In this document: piece by piece, positions 25,809-40,000 of the stretch
Position numbering within the stretch: position 1 is the first letter of the stretch
Layout of the letters: the number at the start of each line of letters is the position of its first letter
Origin: Todiramphus chloris collaris
Taxonomy: Eukaryota > Chordata > Aves > Coraciiformes > Alcedinidae
DNA length: 64,000 bases
Direction of reading: 5' to 3'
NCBI GenBank assembly: GCA_025345505.1
Contig: JANVCC010000261.1
Span: 647,700 to 711,699, forward strand
Notes under the pieces: generated by a model
Databases searched by the model: none
Seen by the model: only the letters and a program-made list of their open reading frames with translations
What the model was told of the DNA's origin: nothing
Program-made: the position numbers and the translations under genes

Positions 25809-27916
25809 TTTTCCATAACAGGGTGTAAAGAAACACACTGTACACTGGGGGAAAGATACCCCAACTTTATGTGAAGTTGTAGGTGTGAAGATGTGCATAG
25901 ATGGAGGTGTGAAGAGCCATGCCTCGTGGGGACACAGATATGGGATGGGACCGAATGAAATAAGACAGTGCACAGGCACAGGAATTCTGCCATTAACCAG
26001 GTGACTTTTATTTAAACAGTAAGGTGTGCTTTTGATGTCAGTGGTTATATTTTTATTAATACTTGATGCTGAGTTTTGAACAGTCCTGGACCCAAAGGGT
26101 TTACAAATACGATGCTCAATACACTGATTATTGCTCATTGGTTCTGTACGAACATAGAAACTGGAGATGAATGCAAGAATAAATAAGGCACCCTCCTGAT
26201 AGCTGATACATGGACTGCAGTAACGTCCACAGGATTTCATCTTGCTTTTACAGGTCACTTTTCTCAATGTCCTTATTAAAAAAAAAATGTTAGGCTTTGT
26301 TATTTGGGCAAGGGCTCAGAAGTCAAAACTCAAAAGTGCTTTCTAATTTTTTAATGTAACCTTCCACCTTGCAGGACTGGCTTTCCTATAGCATGTCCCA
26401 ATTTCTTTTTCTAAAGACAAAAAGTATTTTTGTTCTTGCTTTGCTGTTACTAGGAAACATGTGCCTCGCAAGAGGACTGTTCATGTGCTGCTTAAGGCAA
26501 AAGACCTGACTTGCTTTTTTATCTGCGCTTTCTTCTGCTCCTGACCCTGCTCAGTAGATTAAAACATAAAGATGCAAAGGCATCTTTACTGACTTATCTT
26601 GAGTGGCTGGGCCGCAATCGGTGATCAGCACGAGGTGGCTGCTCCACAGGATCTGCTTAGAAACCTTGTGTTCATTTTAATTTGTCCTAAATTAGGTCTT
26701 CCCAACCGTTTCAAAATACCTTGTGCCCAACTGCCCTTGCTCCTCTAAGGTCTGCCTTGGCTCTCCCTTGGTTTCAGGGCTGAGGACAGCGATGCCTCAG
26801 CCTCACAAACTCCTAAGCCCTTAGGGCAGAAATCACTGCAAAGGCTTTAGTGATTTCCCACCCTGCTGCCCAAGTGCTGGCAAAGGATGGAGTGCAGCAG
26901 GGAGATGGGGTCTGGCCCCCACCCAATCCCCAGCTTTCTTCAAACACTTGGTTACATTCATTGTAGAAATGATTTGAAACAACAGCAGAGACAAATGGTT
27001 CAGATCTGTTTGTTTGGGTTATTTTTAATTTAAAGCAGATTATATCGTAATTTCCTTAAGTTCTAATGTTTATTCCTTAAAACTGAAATGTTCTTGCAGG
27101 GTAAGATAAACACACCAGACAGCATCATCGAGTCCACCGGTTCTGTGAAGTGTGTATTACATACATGACAACACCCAGCTTTACAGCAACTTTGCAGTGC
27201 AAGATGTCTTTCAGTTACAGAAATGATTACAGTACTGTTTCAAAGGAATCTTTTGGTTATCGGTCAACACTATAAATGAGCTGCTTAAAAAATAATCATG
27301 TAAGACAAGTATGGCATTGCCATAGTTTAAAAACCAAGAAGTAGCCCTAAATCTGAATACTCCCAGGGTGGAACAACAAAAGCAGGTAGCAGTCTAATGC
27401 TGTGGAAAAACAAGCTGGAATTTTGACTTATTTGAAGAACCAGTGCCTCTTTGAGTTCCCTCCTGCTTTTCTTTTCCTATTGGAAGATTTTCACCATCAG
27501 TACCCTAAGGAACGGGCCAACTTGCACTTACTATGTGTGACAGAATAATATATGCTGCTTTGAGTGTTGCCATTCCACTATTAGAAGCCATCTAAATTAA
27601 GTCTCCTAAATATGTACTGGCTTAAATTAAATTTCTGAGGAATTTTAATCTATTTACTTCATGGTTTGGGTTAAGCGCAGTTTGACGTACGCAGAACGCT
27701 GTTTCATTTAAGGTCATTCTTAGTAAGGCATATTAAAAATAAATATAAAAGTGACAACATAATATTTAGTTTCTTGCTACAAAATCTTAGGCAAAAAATA
27801 TTTTTGCATGTAGTAATGGACTTGATCCATTTGCTGGCTTACAGGAGTTAAAATCTGTGCATTAAGCTTAACTGCCCTTGTCAGAATGTGCCACTTGCTA
27901 CACTAGTGGTCCAAAG
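25809..27916. other. Intergenic and ABHD3 3' UTR
   Basis: This is sequence downstream of the ABHD3 stop codon. The ABHD3 3' UTR should run leftward from 27916. A minus-strand AATAAA at 27074-27069 is a candidate poly(A) signal. I see no other coding sequence. Confidence 0.45.
27069..27074 (-). terminator. Candidate ABHD3 poly(A) signal
   Basis: Minus-strand AATAAA lies about 840 bp after the ABHD3 stop codon. It is the first canonical hexamer I noticed on that strand after the stop. Usage is not shown by the sequence. Confidence 0.25.
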
Positions 27917-28095
27917 CTACATGCTGAAGATTTTATTTCCGTGCTCAAACACAGCTTGCACAAACTGCTTGAAGACTCTGTCCATGTAAGTGCACTTCCT
28001 GGGCCAGATTCCTTCCAGAAAGCCGATGTGGCCTCCACACGAAGTCAGAACCAAAGCAACGTTTGCATTTTGTTTGGCAGTTTCTACTGGTATAG
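27917..28095 (-). CDS. ABHD3: ABHD3 terminal coding exon (catalytic His)
   Basis: The CTTTCAG acceptor leads into IPVETAKQNANVALVLTS, then CGGHIGFLEGIWPR, ending NKIFSM before TAG at 27919-27917. It carries His370. The C-terminus is one or two residues different in length from human. Confidence 0.96.
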
Positions 28096-31000
28096 CTGAA
28101 AGGAGGGGGGGAAAGAAGCTGTAAGTCCTTATCCTTCTATGAAATACCAACCACTGAGTGATTTCTCTTCAATGTTTCTCGTACATGAGTATGCACAACA
28201 TTAAGGTATATGCTTAAACGTACTGCAGGGTGTAGAACCAGAGCTGTGTTCCAAGCCATTTCCCTCTCTGTTAATCACGTTATCTGTGTGACCTTCTCTG
28301 CCCTCTCTAAGAGTTTCAGAAATCACTGGGCTTCATCCCTCTCAGTCCCAGTGGTGGCACAGCACCCACCCCGTCACCGAGAGCTCAGGGCTGGCTGCAG
28401 CGGCAGGGGCCGGGCGGTGTTAACCTGCCCTGGGGAGAAACCGCGGAACTGGCACCTCAGCTGCGAACCCCGTTCTTTCTGTAGGAGACTCCACACACAA
28501 ACCCATTAGTGTTAGGGTAAGATTTTGTCTGAGAGACATCCCATCAGCTAATATTGAGGATTAAAAAAAGGCACAACAATGGGCCCTTGTGGCCAAGGCA
28601 CCCAGTGGTCTCCTGGGGAGCATAAAGAAGAGTGTGGCCAGCAGGTCCAGGGAGGGTCTCCTCCCCCTCTGCTCTGCACTGGTGAGACCACAGCTGGAGT
28701 GTGGTGTTCAGTTCTGGGCTCCCCAGTTCAAGAGGGGCAGAGATCTACTTGAGAGAGTCCAATGGAGACGATGAGGATGATGAAGAGGCTGAAACACCCG
28801 CCTTATGAGGAAAGGCTGAGAGCCCTGGGGCTGTTTGGTCTGGAGAAGAGACTGAGAGGGGATCTAATTAATGTCTGTAAATACAGAAGGGCCAGGTGTC
28901 AAGAAGGCAGGACAACCTCTTTTCACTCGTGCCCTGTGACAGGACGAGGGGCAATGGATTCAAGCTTGAGCACAGGAAGTTCCACCTCAACATGAGGAAG
29001 AACTTCTTGACTGTAAGGGCTCCAGAGCACTGAACAGACTCCCCAGGGAGGTTGGGGAGTCTCCTCCTCTGGAGACTTTCCAGCCCTGTCTGGATGCATT
29101 GCTGAGTGATCTGCTCTAGTTCTGTCCTGCTCTGGCAGGGGGTTGGACTTGGTGATCTTTGGAGGTCCCTTCCAACCCCTAACATACTGTGATGCTGCTG
29201 CTGCCACTGTGATTATTTTGAGTTATCCTAATTACATCTGGTTTGCCACACATTTACACCTGCCCACTAACACCACACTGTGCCAACACACGGGGAGGCT
29301 GAGGAGCTTGTAATCTAAATCTGCAAGGTATCCAGAAAAAGAGCAAAGGTAAACAACTGCACCAGGACACAAAGTTGTTCTGTCACACACTAGGTTAGTG
29401 GTTCTCTACCGAGTAGCGACTGCTAGAAAATGATTTCATTTAGAATTTAGATGATTAGACCAGATTCTTTGAGACTTTTCTTTTGCTGAGTTAGTTTTCA
29501 GATGGGTCAGCTCCCTGATCTGGGTCCCCATGTTAATGCCAATACATGGTGGCAGGCCCAGGCAGATGAGGACTCTAGGGAGGTGTCCCTTTCAGTGGCA
29601 GCCTACAGTTAGCTGCAAGTCATCAGTGAACTACGCCTGAGATGTGCACTGATCTTGAAATATCCAGAAAGGGAGACTTCAGTGCATCTCAGTTTGAATA
29701 CACATCATCAGTGCTGTCTATCACGTGGGCAGTGCCCTTCGTGAGAGAAGGTCAAGGTCAGAGCAGACTGGCAGCAGAGGAAGCGTGTGGCTTTACAAAC
29801 AGCGTTTGGGTGTGGTGGGGGGACCCTGGTATCACATGAACACAACAGTGGAGCTCTACGGAGCTGTGGGGTTTGCTCTCCTGACATAAAAATTATTTCA
29901 GCAAATTCCTCTGGAGTTTTAAGTATGCTAAATATACTCCTGAACAAGCAGAAAACTCAATACATCTCAGTAAAGAATGCCTTTCAAAGTTCCAGTTTTC
30001 AAATGATTATTTGAAGTTTATTAACTTCATGGAAGAGAAAAAAATTAAGATCATACAGAGTTTTTGATTATTCAGGATTGGCAGGGAAAAAAACCCATCA
30101 AGAGAAGACATGCTTTGTGCAGACAGAGGGGAGTAGCAGGCATTTCACTGTATTGTCTAAAAACGGTTATGATTTCACAAGAAATTACGTCTGGCTTTAG
30201 GTCAGAACTCGCTGCAGAAGTAACAACCGCCTTGGCACTCCAGCACAAAGCAGTGAGTCAGTTGCAGGATTTCTATTGCTGCCTCCTTTATTTTAAAACA
30301 TTTTTGAAGAGGGATTTTAAAATCAGATTCATTCCTGGAAGGGTTCAGTTGTCCAAATCCCTTTCTGACTGAACCTCCTTCAGAGATGCCCCCCACTCAC
30401 TCCTCTTGCTAGGAGCCTGCTTTCCTTTACCCCTTTATACATTTGCTATCTCAAAGGACAGTACCCTTGAGCAGTCACTACTCCTGCCTAGCCCCACCTC
30501 CGCTACAGCCGCGTCCCTGACCCAGCTGGGTGCTGGCAGGCTCATTGCTGTATCCTTTGGACACCAACGTGCCTTCATTTTCAGCAACGAGAGCTGGAAG
30601 GACCCCCAGCACAACAGATCTTGAACACAGTGGCTGGGGTGCAACCTAAACCAGGTCAGGTCAGGAGCACAGGACCTGCAGTCTGTGCCTCTGAGGTCCT
30701 CGCTGTCTCTGCCTGGAACGTGCTCTGCCATCCCGGGGTCTCAGCAGGGCTGCTAAACCAGCCCTGTCTGTAGCAGGGTCAGTGGCTTTTAGCAGTGTTC
30801 TGCTGGAAGGTTTCTGACTGCCCCGAAGGGAGCACGGGCCAAGCTCCAGAGAGCAAAAGGGATTCTCTTGCAGAGCACGTGAGATTTTTGCCATTCGGTG
30901 CTATTCATTTCTTTCACTCTTCTCCTTTCAGAGTTGCATGTACTGAAGTAGTTTATAGATTCCAGCATTTAGGAAGTGATTCTGATTCTTTATTAGGTGG

Positions 31001-34000
31001 AAGAAACTGTGCTTCTCACTGTGTCTACAAGAAGTCCTTGACTTTTCCTTCGTTCAGCTGGAAAACTGAAAACACTATATGCAGTATCTGAACCTTTTAA
31101 AGCAATACTGAAGCAAGACTAAAAAGAGAAGTCAATGAAATAAAAGGCTGGGGCCTGCCAGCCTGGGCTGGGGAATAGCACGGGCTGAAAACAAGAGATG
31201 CAGAAAACAATGTGTTATTTCTTGCAAACCCACACATGCATCATTTTCAGCCTCCGGACTCAGCAAGTGCTCGTCTGGCGTTCCGGGTTACCCTGCCAGG
31301 CAGTCTCGGAGCTGGCTCCCCCGGACCCTGGGCTGAGCGCGTTGCCCTGTACAACGACAGCGACTCCGATTCACGTCAGCCTCTGCCAGCTGCTCTTCCC
31401 TCCAGCAGCACATGGGCCACGTTAAACAGAATCCTGACAGGGAAGTGGGGATCAGACTCAAGCCTGAGCCCCCCGTTCCTGTTGCAGGCAACGAATCACA
31501 CTTTCCATGGCCATTCTGCAGCCATCTCCCTGGGCAGTGCGCAGACTAATGCACAGGCTTATACACAAAGCTATGGGGAGGAGTATGTGAGGAGGGACAG
31601 ACTGGATCTCCAAGAATCAGAGACAACATGAGAACTCCATCCATCCTGATGGATTCAGGATCAGCTGCTTACTGGCCTGAACACACCCAAGATTGTGCAA
31701 AAACATGACAGTCTTTCACTTTGTCAAACTAGTGTCAAAGTGTAGAGAGACACATCCTTTCCTGAGGAAAACTGCTTTGCTAGGGCTGTGGAAAGGATAA
31801 TAAATGTCCCCTCTGCTGTGCCACCCCAGCTTGAGAAGACCTCACAGGCAAAGCTCACTCTGACCTCTGCATACCTGTCAGTCAGAGGCTGCCAGCACAG
31901 TCATACCCCCCAAATCAGTTTGCTGGTGGTTAATTCTTCATTCCAAAGCTAACTGGCAGTACTGCGGTCGGTGCCATGTGCTGCCCGCTGCAGCAGCTCT
32001 CTCCGAGAAGCTTCCCAGCACTAGGATGCTGGTTACCTTCTACACCAGGTAAGGTACAGGTCTTTACAGATGTCCCCTGCCCCCTCCCGAAGGTCCCCTC
32101 TCCAGCTAGCGTGCATTTACAGCAGAACTCTGCTGCAGACCATCGCTGGCACCACAAGCTGCAGCACTGGGCTGGACATGCACTCACTCGCTTCCATCTG
32201 CAGTGAGGAGTTTCAGTAGGTGCCCAGTTTGCCCTGCTGACACCTCTCTGCTCTTACAGTGAGAAGGAGATAGCATAGCTGCCCTGCTGGCACCTCTCTG
32301 CTCTTACGGTGAGGAGGAGANNNNNNNNNNCATAGCTGCCCTGCTGGCACCTCTCTGCTCTTACGGTGAGGAGGAGAGCCTAGCCTTGGCATAGCTGGGC
32401 TCAGTACAGTTGGGTCACCATTTCTGTAGCTCCTCCCCAGTGGAGTTTCTTGCTCTGCAGATTCTCTGGAGAGAACTGAGTATGTTGTGTTGCTCTCCAG
32501 TGCCAAAATGCAAATGCTGCTTGGCAATGATGGGCACTTTTCTCAGGGCTGTTTCTAGGGACTGTTAGCTATCCACAGATAAACCCACAATGCAACAGAG
32601 GAAATGCTGCAGATGAATGGAGCATTGGGTGTGATGCACTCTAGGATATAGGATGGCATGTCAAAAGATAATACTGTTAATTTTTGTCCACATGTAACCT
32701 TGTCCTCACATTACTACTGACCAAAATCTGTGCTGCTGTTTGACCCAGCAGGCACAGACTTGTACTTGTACTTGCGATCACAGAGCCACAATGTACATAG
32801 GTACCTGCAGAATTGCCTTCTTCAAAATCAATTTGACACATGTCCTTTGCAAAAAGTATTTTGTAAAAAAAGAACAATAGAAAAACATACATTAAGCATC
32901 AGCTGTCAGTGCTGTCAGACTTTCTGTTCCATTTTTTGGCTAATTATTCCCTGTTCCTTGAACTCTTAACCTAATTGTTATTGATCTGGCCTTTCCTTGG
33001 CCATTTGGTCTCTCCAGACAACTTCATGCAACTGTGCTGTTTATGTAACAGGATGCAAAATAACACCTAAGCCATGTTTGAATTCAGAAGGACAGAAAAG
33101 GTTCAGAGAGTTCAAGAAAACGTGTAACTGAGCTTCAGAGGTGCACTTATTTGGCACAGTGGATCAGGAGGCAGATGGCATGGTATGTAGCTTCAAGGGC
33201 AGGCATTCAGCTTGGGCACAGTGCTCAGCAGCAATTAGCTAAGCAATAGTACAGTGAAACTAAGTTGGATGCCTAATATGCTGCTTTAAATCTCTGAGGA
33301 GAAAAATGCCTCTTCAGATGACAAGTTAAGTGTGGCACTGATAATGACAGCTATCATGCTTTCATTATCAGTGCCAAGTTAGTTTTCACACTTCCAAAAC
33401 AAAAGAGCTTGAGTTGATTATTTTACCTGTTTCCTAAAGCAATGGATCATTTAAATTAGTCATGGTGAAAGAACTGTCATGCAATGGAGAAAGCATTTGT
33501 TTTCATTAGTATTATGCAACATGGGAACTGCATTCCAGAACTGAACTACAGATACGTTGACTGTCAAGTCCTATGAACTTTAAACAGCAATATTACAGAA
33601 GGACTGCAAATGAATTGTTTCTTCCTAATGCTGGATTGAGATCAAAGGGCACACTTTCACAATATATTAAAAAATAATTGCTGGGTAGTACAAAGTGTAC
33701 CAAAAAGCAACACAAGAAGAAATGATCAGTTGTTAAGAGGCAACAGAGACAGCATTTGCACTTTTTAAAGAAAATGTCTCTTTAGATGAACAGAGTCTGT
33801 GGCTTTGAGTCCATCATACAGCTGCGAGTGAAAACTGCCTCTGGTTGCCACAGGCTCACGTATGTCCACACACTATTAAGTCAGAAAAAACAAGCCCGAT
33901 GCCAGAATTAAGTCACCTCCCAGAGTAACACCAGCTCTTTATGTTTGCTAACATAAAACAATCAGCAAAAGTGTTAAGATGAATGAACTCCAGTAAATGA

Positions 34001-37000
34001 CAGCAGCAGACATCATTTCTAGGCTGCCTATCAGGGTGTCCTGTGTCCCCTGGCAGCACAACTCTCCCCATGGAGGGTGGGCAGCACAAATGAAAAGGGA
34101 GCACACGCGTAACACAGTCCTGCTACTAGCTGCAAACTGGCATTGCTCTGGTGGCCCTTTCTAAAGTGAGTTTGTCACCACAAGGACAAGGGTTTACAGC
34201 CAACAGCATTAGCTCTGTGAGAAAAAGAAATAAATGAATGCCTAACCACCCAAACATTTTCATGGGGGAAGGCTGGTTAGGGTCAGAGATGAAGAGAGCG
34301 TAGGCAGTCGTTACAACAGACTCCAATGCTTCTTGTTTCAAGTTCCTCATGGTGCTCTACCTAACCCTGCTCTAACTGCAAGACTTGTAAAGCATTCTAA
34401 CAATAGGTTTGATCATTAACCTTACATGAGACCATACCTATAATCCACGATTCACCAGGACTTGTGTTTTTTTTAAAAAGCAGCTTCAAGGGAGGAGATC
34501 TACTACCCTAGGGGCCTCAATCTTCTGGCTAAACTACACAATTACACAATCACAGGACTGTTGAGGTTGCAAGAGACCTCTTGAGATCATCTAATTCAAC
34601 CCCCCTGCTCAAGCAGGGTTACCTAGAGCAGGTTGCTGGGACTGTGTCCAACCAGGTTTTGAGTATCTCCATAGATGGAGACCCCACACCCTCTCTATGC
34701 CAGTGTTTGACTACTTGCACAGTAAAAAAGTGTTTTCTTGTGTTCAGATTGAATTTCATGGGGTTAAAGTCAATGTCTCTTGAGAGTTGGAGGTTTTATT
34801 GTAAAATGAAAAGACAAGGGGATGGAGTATCTTCACTAGCTTTAATCTGGCTAACAAAGGTCCCAGTCCCAGTGATAAGAAGCTGGAAAAGGCTAATGAA
34901 TCCTCTGGGGACAGAGGCACACTCTGGTTCACTGCTGTTGTTCCTTGTGCTAACTACCCAGCTTACTCCTGTCACTACAGAAACCACAAACGGAGCTGGA
35001 GCTCAACCAGAGGTGCAGCCAGTGTTCCCTCTCTAAGGCACCTAATGGCAGAAGCATGGCACAGCAGGTCAGCCACTTTGCAGCACCATGGGGAAGGTCA
35101 TCCTCGGGACTGTAAGACCCATGAAAATTTGTCTCCAGAATCACTAGCCAGATTTTGTATTTGGATAGCCGTTTTAGGGTCATGGACCTACCCGTTTCAT
35201 TTCCAGGACATTACCTGTTTATGACAGGAACAGCAACCGACCAGTTTCAAGGGAAAAAGAAAAAAATCCCCCAGAGAGCAGTAAATACAAAGGGTCGAGT
35301 CCTGTCTCAGCAAGCCCCTGAACTGCAAATCGTTAAAGGTGGATGCAGTGTTCTGGAAGGATATTGCTATGTTTGCCCAGATCTTGGTTGTTCTAAGCCT
35401 CTGCTTAGGCCAGTGTAAGTGTTGGGTAGTCTGTCTAATCCAAAGCCACTGTTTTTCCTCTCATACTAGGTGGCTGTCACTTCTTTACATCGTTCATGTG
35501 CAGCATCCTTGCTGTCTGTTCAAGAGAGAAAGAAATCAGACTGTCTTTTTCTAGCGCTTTCTACTGGAATGGCCCTTTTCATGTCACATTTGCCTCTAAA
35601 AGGTCTCTGAACTATAAATAGCAGTGTGTGTGTGCATATTTCTGTGTGTGTTTTACCTCTGTGCACAGACAGACACTACACACACACACACACGCAAAGT
35701 CTCTTCCAATTCCTTTTCTTCTGTTGGTTGCTCTCATCTCTTGGCCCTCTCGCTTTGCTTTCCTGACTCATTCTGCAAGAATCTCCCTTGACTTGCGGCG
35801 GCAGAAGAGAACGTCCCTGAAGTCACTCAAGTGTGTACATTGCCTGTTTAAGGGTGTCAGGTGTTGGCTGCTGAAGAAGGTGCCCTCACCCAGCTGTTCA
35901 CTCTCTGGTTTCTCTTCTGCGTTAGCTTCTGTCCTCCCTCACTTCTCAGGCAATCACTACACCGATGGCAGAATCCTGGCTGGTTCAGACGGTTAGCGGT
36001 GCGGTTTTGATCTTCAGATCAAAAGCAAAATGTTCACCATGATCATGTGTTTGGCAGAAAACAGGAAGAAAAGGGAAAACGGGGTGTTCAGCCTATCTGT
36101 GACTACCTGATAGTGCTGCTTCATCTTCTAGTTAGGTTCTTAGTAATTTCAACATGCCTTCTCCTAGGAGCTCACCTTGTCTGTATCTCTTCCCGTACCC
36201 TAGATTTTGGCCTACATGCTAACTTGCATTTTTTCTTACTTTTCATTTTCAGGCACTAGAGGTGGCACTGAGATCAGCTGAGTGCTTCAAGTCATCTGAA
36301 GCATAAGCAACTCCCAGAGACTGTTTGTAGGGACTGGCCTGAAAGATGGCAATACAGAAATACTCCTTTTCACTTCCATTGAACTCTGAATGTTGACAAT
36401 CCAGACATCTGAATCCGAGTTCCTCATCACAGGCTCTCTTTGTACTTGGTAAGTAGAAACGGGGGCTTCCCAGAGGGCACTACATCTGGTATCTTTCTTG
36501 GACTGACGTAACTCACACCCTAAATGTGCCTCTTTCTCAATTTTGACTGTAAAGAGTCTACTCACAGCTAAGGATTGTCACCCCGCGTGCTAATCGGGTC
36601 TCTCCATCAGCAGCTGGTTTATGTGTCTTACACTGTAAGTAAATTGCAAGACTGATCCATCCCTGAAAGTTTTGATCCTATGTACTTTTGTACATGTGTA
36701 CTATGTACTTTTGATCCCGTGTAACATTTAAACACACTTCCACATGCAGGTCGAAGAATGAACTCAGACCCATGTAGTTTGATGATTGCATATGCAGATA
36801 AATACATTTTAAAAAGCCCACACTTACCATGACCTGGTGAGAAAACATCATCCACAGAGTTTAGGCATAACACTGGAATTCCTACTGACTTCAGCTTGCG
36901 ACACGGGCTGGCATCTTCGTAGTAATCATCGATTGTACGGTAGCCAAACATGACTGAAGTGAACTGCTTATCAAATTCTCTAACAGTTCTAGCCTGAAGT

Positions 37001-40000
37001 ACAGAATTCAAACAGGGAACCATGTCAGCATTTGGCAAACAGCACCCAGCTAAAGCAGAAGAAACATTTTCACATACCTTCATCACGAGATCCATATCAA
37101 ATAACTCCTCCAACATTTGTCGATGCCTGAAAAGAAAGAGAAAAATTGTAGGGCTTGGCTTTTGTTAGATAAACAGATGTAGAAGTCCTCTGCTTTCAGA
37201 TACATTTATAGAAATAATTCCCTAACAAGAACATGCTTGGTTTAAATTTTCTGTCAAATAAACACTCTGTCTGGAATCCAAGAGCAGAAGAATTTTTCAT
37301 TCATATGTAGCCACATCCAGCAACAGAGTAAAAATCTGCATAAGCCATGAGAAAGATGCCAAAGATAAGAGAATTAAATCTTTGGGAATACAAAATACAC
37401 TCTAATTCTATAAAGCAAAGGATGAACTAGGCCTTTTCATGCTTCTGCAGTCAATGCTCATGTAAATTAATTAGCACACATACATATTTACTGCAAGTCA
37501 GTATCTGCATGTCTAAAAAAATGAGAAATCCATTCACTTCATCCAGCAATATAGAAGTACATTGGTCTTGTGTGGAGTCCCTTGAGGAGCAGAGAAATTT
37601 ACTCACATTGATGACAATCTTTCTTGCAAAGATTCTTTTGATGTAAAAACTTACAAAAATGGACAGGGAACAGCTGTGTGAAGTGTCACTACAGCATTAA
37701 TTTTGCCATTATTATACCTGCTGTAGGTCTCATGCTAACATCCTTCCACCTTGCTAAATAGTTCAGAAGGCAACTCACCTGCTGATAGAGGATTGTAGAC
37801 AAGTAGTCAAGTAATAGTTGAAAAGAAGCCAGTTTAGTGGCTTCTCCAGAGATTCTACAGATTCAAAAACATTCCAACCCGCAGAGAAAATTGCAGCTGC
37901 CATTAAAGGAGTGTCTCTGCCAGTTTTGCCCAGGTAATTTAAAAGAAGCATGCTACAAACAGAAATGAAAAACAGAAACATATATACTATCAAATTGTTT
38001 GCTTCCATTCAAAGCAAATATAACAATCAGCCACTTTTTTGTCTGTTTTTCTTGTATCAGCCCTGCAGTTGTGCCTCATATTTCTGAAAGGTAGTCAATG
38101 TAATCAACATATGGCTCATGAAGTTTGCTTTCCCTCTCTACTGTCAGAGAGGAGCTGAGTGCCTCGTGTAGGATGTGGATAGGATTGGATTTAGAAACAG
38201 AGATGTTCTAGTCTATAGCACTAAAAGGGATGAAAAGGTCACATAAATGCATCTTCCTCATGGAACAGGCATTCACTCCCAAGCTGTTAGTAAGTTTTAT
38301 GGGTTTACAAGCTCTTAGTCTCCCTGATCTGACAAATCTGCTCAGTGTGCCTGACAAATGCAAGCTGCCCCTGGCATGCCTGCCTCACCTGTCTTTGGAG
38401 TTGGAGTAATTCCTTTTCCCCACCCGACAGATGTAAGAGAACACAGCTGTGCTTTAACACACAGTGTGTATAGAATGAAGTGCTGGACAATGAATAGAAC
38501 TAGCATAGCAGAATGATGAGCCAAATAAATGGCTTAAGTCTTGCCTTTCTGACCAACTGTAACTTATGGTCTCTAATGCTGATGTATAGTTGCGTTGAAA
38601 AAAGGGGGTTCACGAGGGCCTGACCCTTCAAATGTAGAAAGATTAAAATAGCAGGAAGAGAGTAAAAAAAAATACTAACAGAAAATCTGTAAGTCTTGCT
38701 TTACTGCCTGAGGCCCCGAAGTTTACATCCAACATTTTAATACCAAGCCTTTAACTCAAAACATTGAAAGTTCTACAACAATATAGACCCTGGACCACTA
38801 AACTCTGTACCTTGGCTTCATCTGCCACACTTCAGGAGATAGCAACCTGTAGCAAAGATGTCACGAACCAGACTGCCATCACAGAGACTCCATCCCTGTG
38901 CGCTACCTACTACATCATGGGGCAGCAGTGGAAAGAGAAACCAGTTTTTGGTATTAACAAAGATTTGCCAGTTGGTAGTAACCAGCAGGAAAAGAACAGC
39001 AAACAGCACTTGGGAAATGGGTTCCTGCCATCAGCTCACACAGCTGAACCCGGTGAGGAAGGTCATCTTTGGCACGTGCAGGACTTCAGCACCATATGTT
39101 CCCTCTCACCCACAGAAGAGGAAGAACCTGTGAGTCACCAGTCCACATACTGTAAGAATGCTGAACCGTAAACCCATTCAAAAAAAAGCTGGAGTAGTAG
39201 AAGGAGCCACTTCTCTAACAGAATTCACAGAATATATGTGTTAGAGAGAAGGTTCAGAAATCTGTATGTTAGAAAACAAAGTCCCTTTCCACAATAATAC
39301 ATACTGAAGATCGGTAGAACAAGTGGGCTTTCATTTACATTTACACCTTTGTGAAGAGAATGTTTCTTTTTCCTCTTATCTGGGCAAATGTGTCTTATAT
39401 GGACTGACTGGCTTTTCAGATTCTTTTGAAAAGGGATAGATAATAAAAGCTATTGTAGGATTACGACAAGTGGATGACTTCTGCAATATGTCCCTGGTGA
39501 GATCTCTGCTCCTGCTTAATTTTAAACATGCAAGTGCTCCAATTAATCCTGAAGCATGGAAACGGTCTCCTTGTGGATGATTAGAGGCTACTCCAGTTTT
39601 CTGTACAATTAAGCATGTGCTTTCTCTGTGGTTCAGGACTTTAAAAACATATTGGAGGAATAAGTTGGAACGTCTTGCCTAAAATGACCCAGCGGTGGTA
39701 GTGAGGGAAAAGATGTTCTATTTAAAATGGATCCCCTGTGCCATACAAACAGACTGCCATTATTTAAGATACCGTAGCTAGGTTAAGCCAAGGACAGAAA
39801 TGGCACTAAGGGCTGAACTGGTCTTGTGTGCCAGCTGCAGAATGACTACCTTCTACTACACCTTTGGCTGTGAAAACCTGGTGCTTCACACCCCAGCCCC
39901 CTTAGTTCTGGTGTGGTGGTGCACCCCCCGTGAAGCTACCCGTGAAGAACCACTGTGCTTCAAATCTCTAGGTCCTCATTGAAACCAGGCTCTACCACAG

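Larger units (their letters stand above)
28096..36827 (-). other. ABHD3 intron 8 (8.7 kb)
   Basis: The largest intron. It holds two CR1 fragments (28578-29200 plus, 34545-34765 minus), a minisatellite with an assembly gap (32231-32385) and dinucleotide tracts at 35623-35695. I see no conserved exon in it. Confidence 0.75.
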
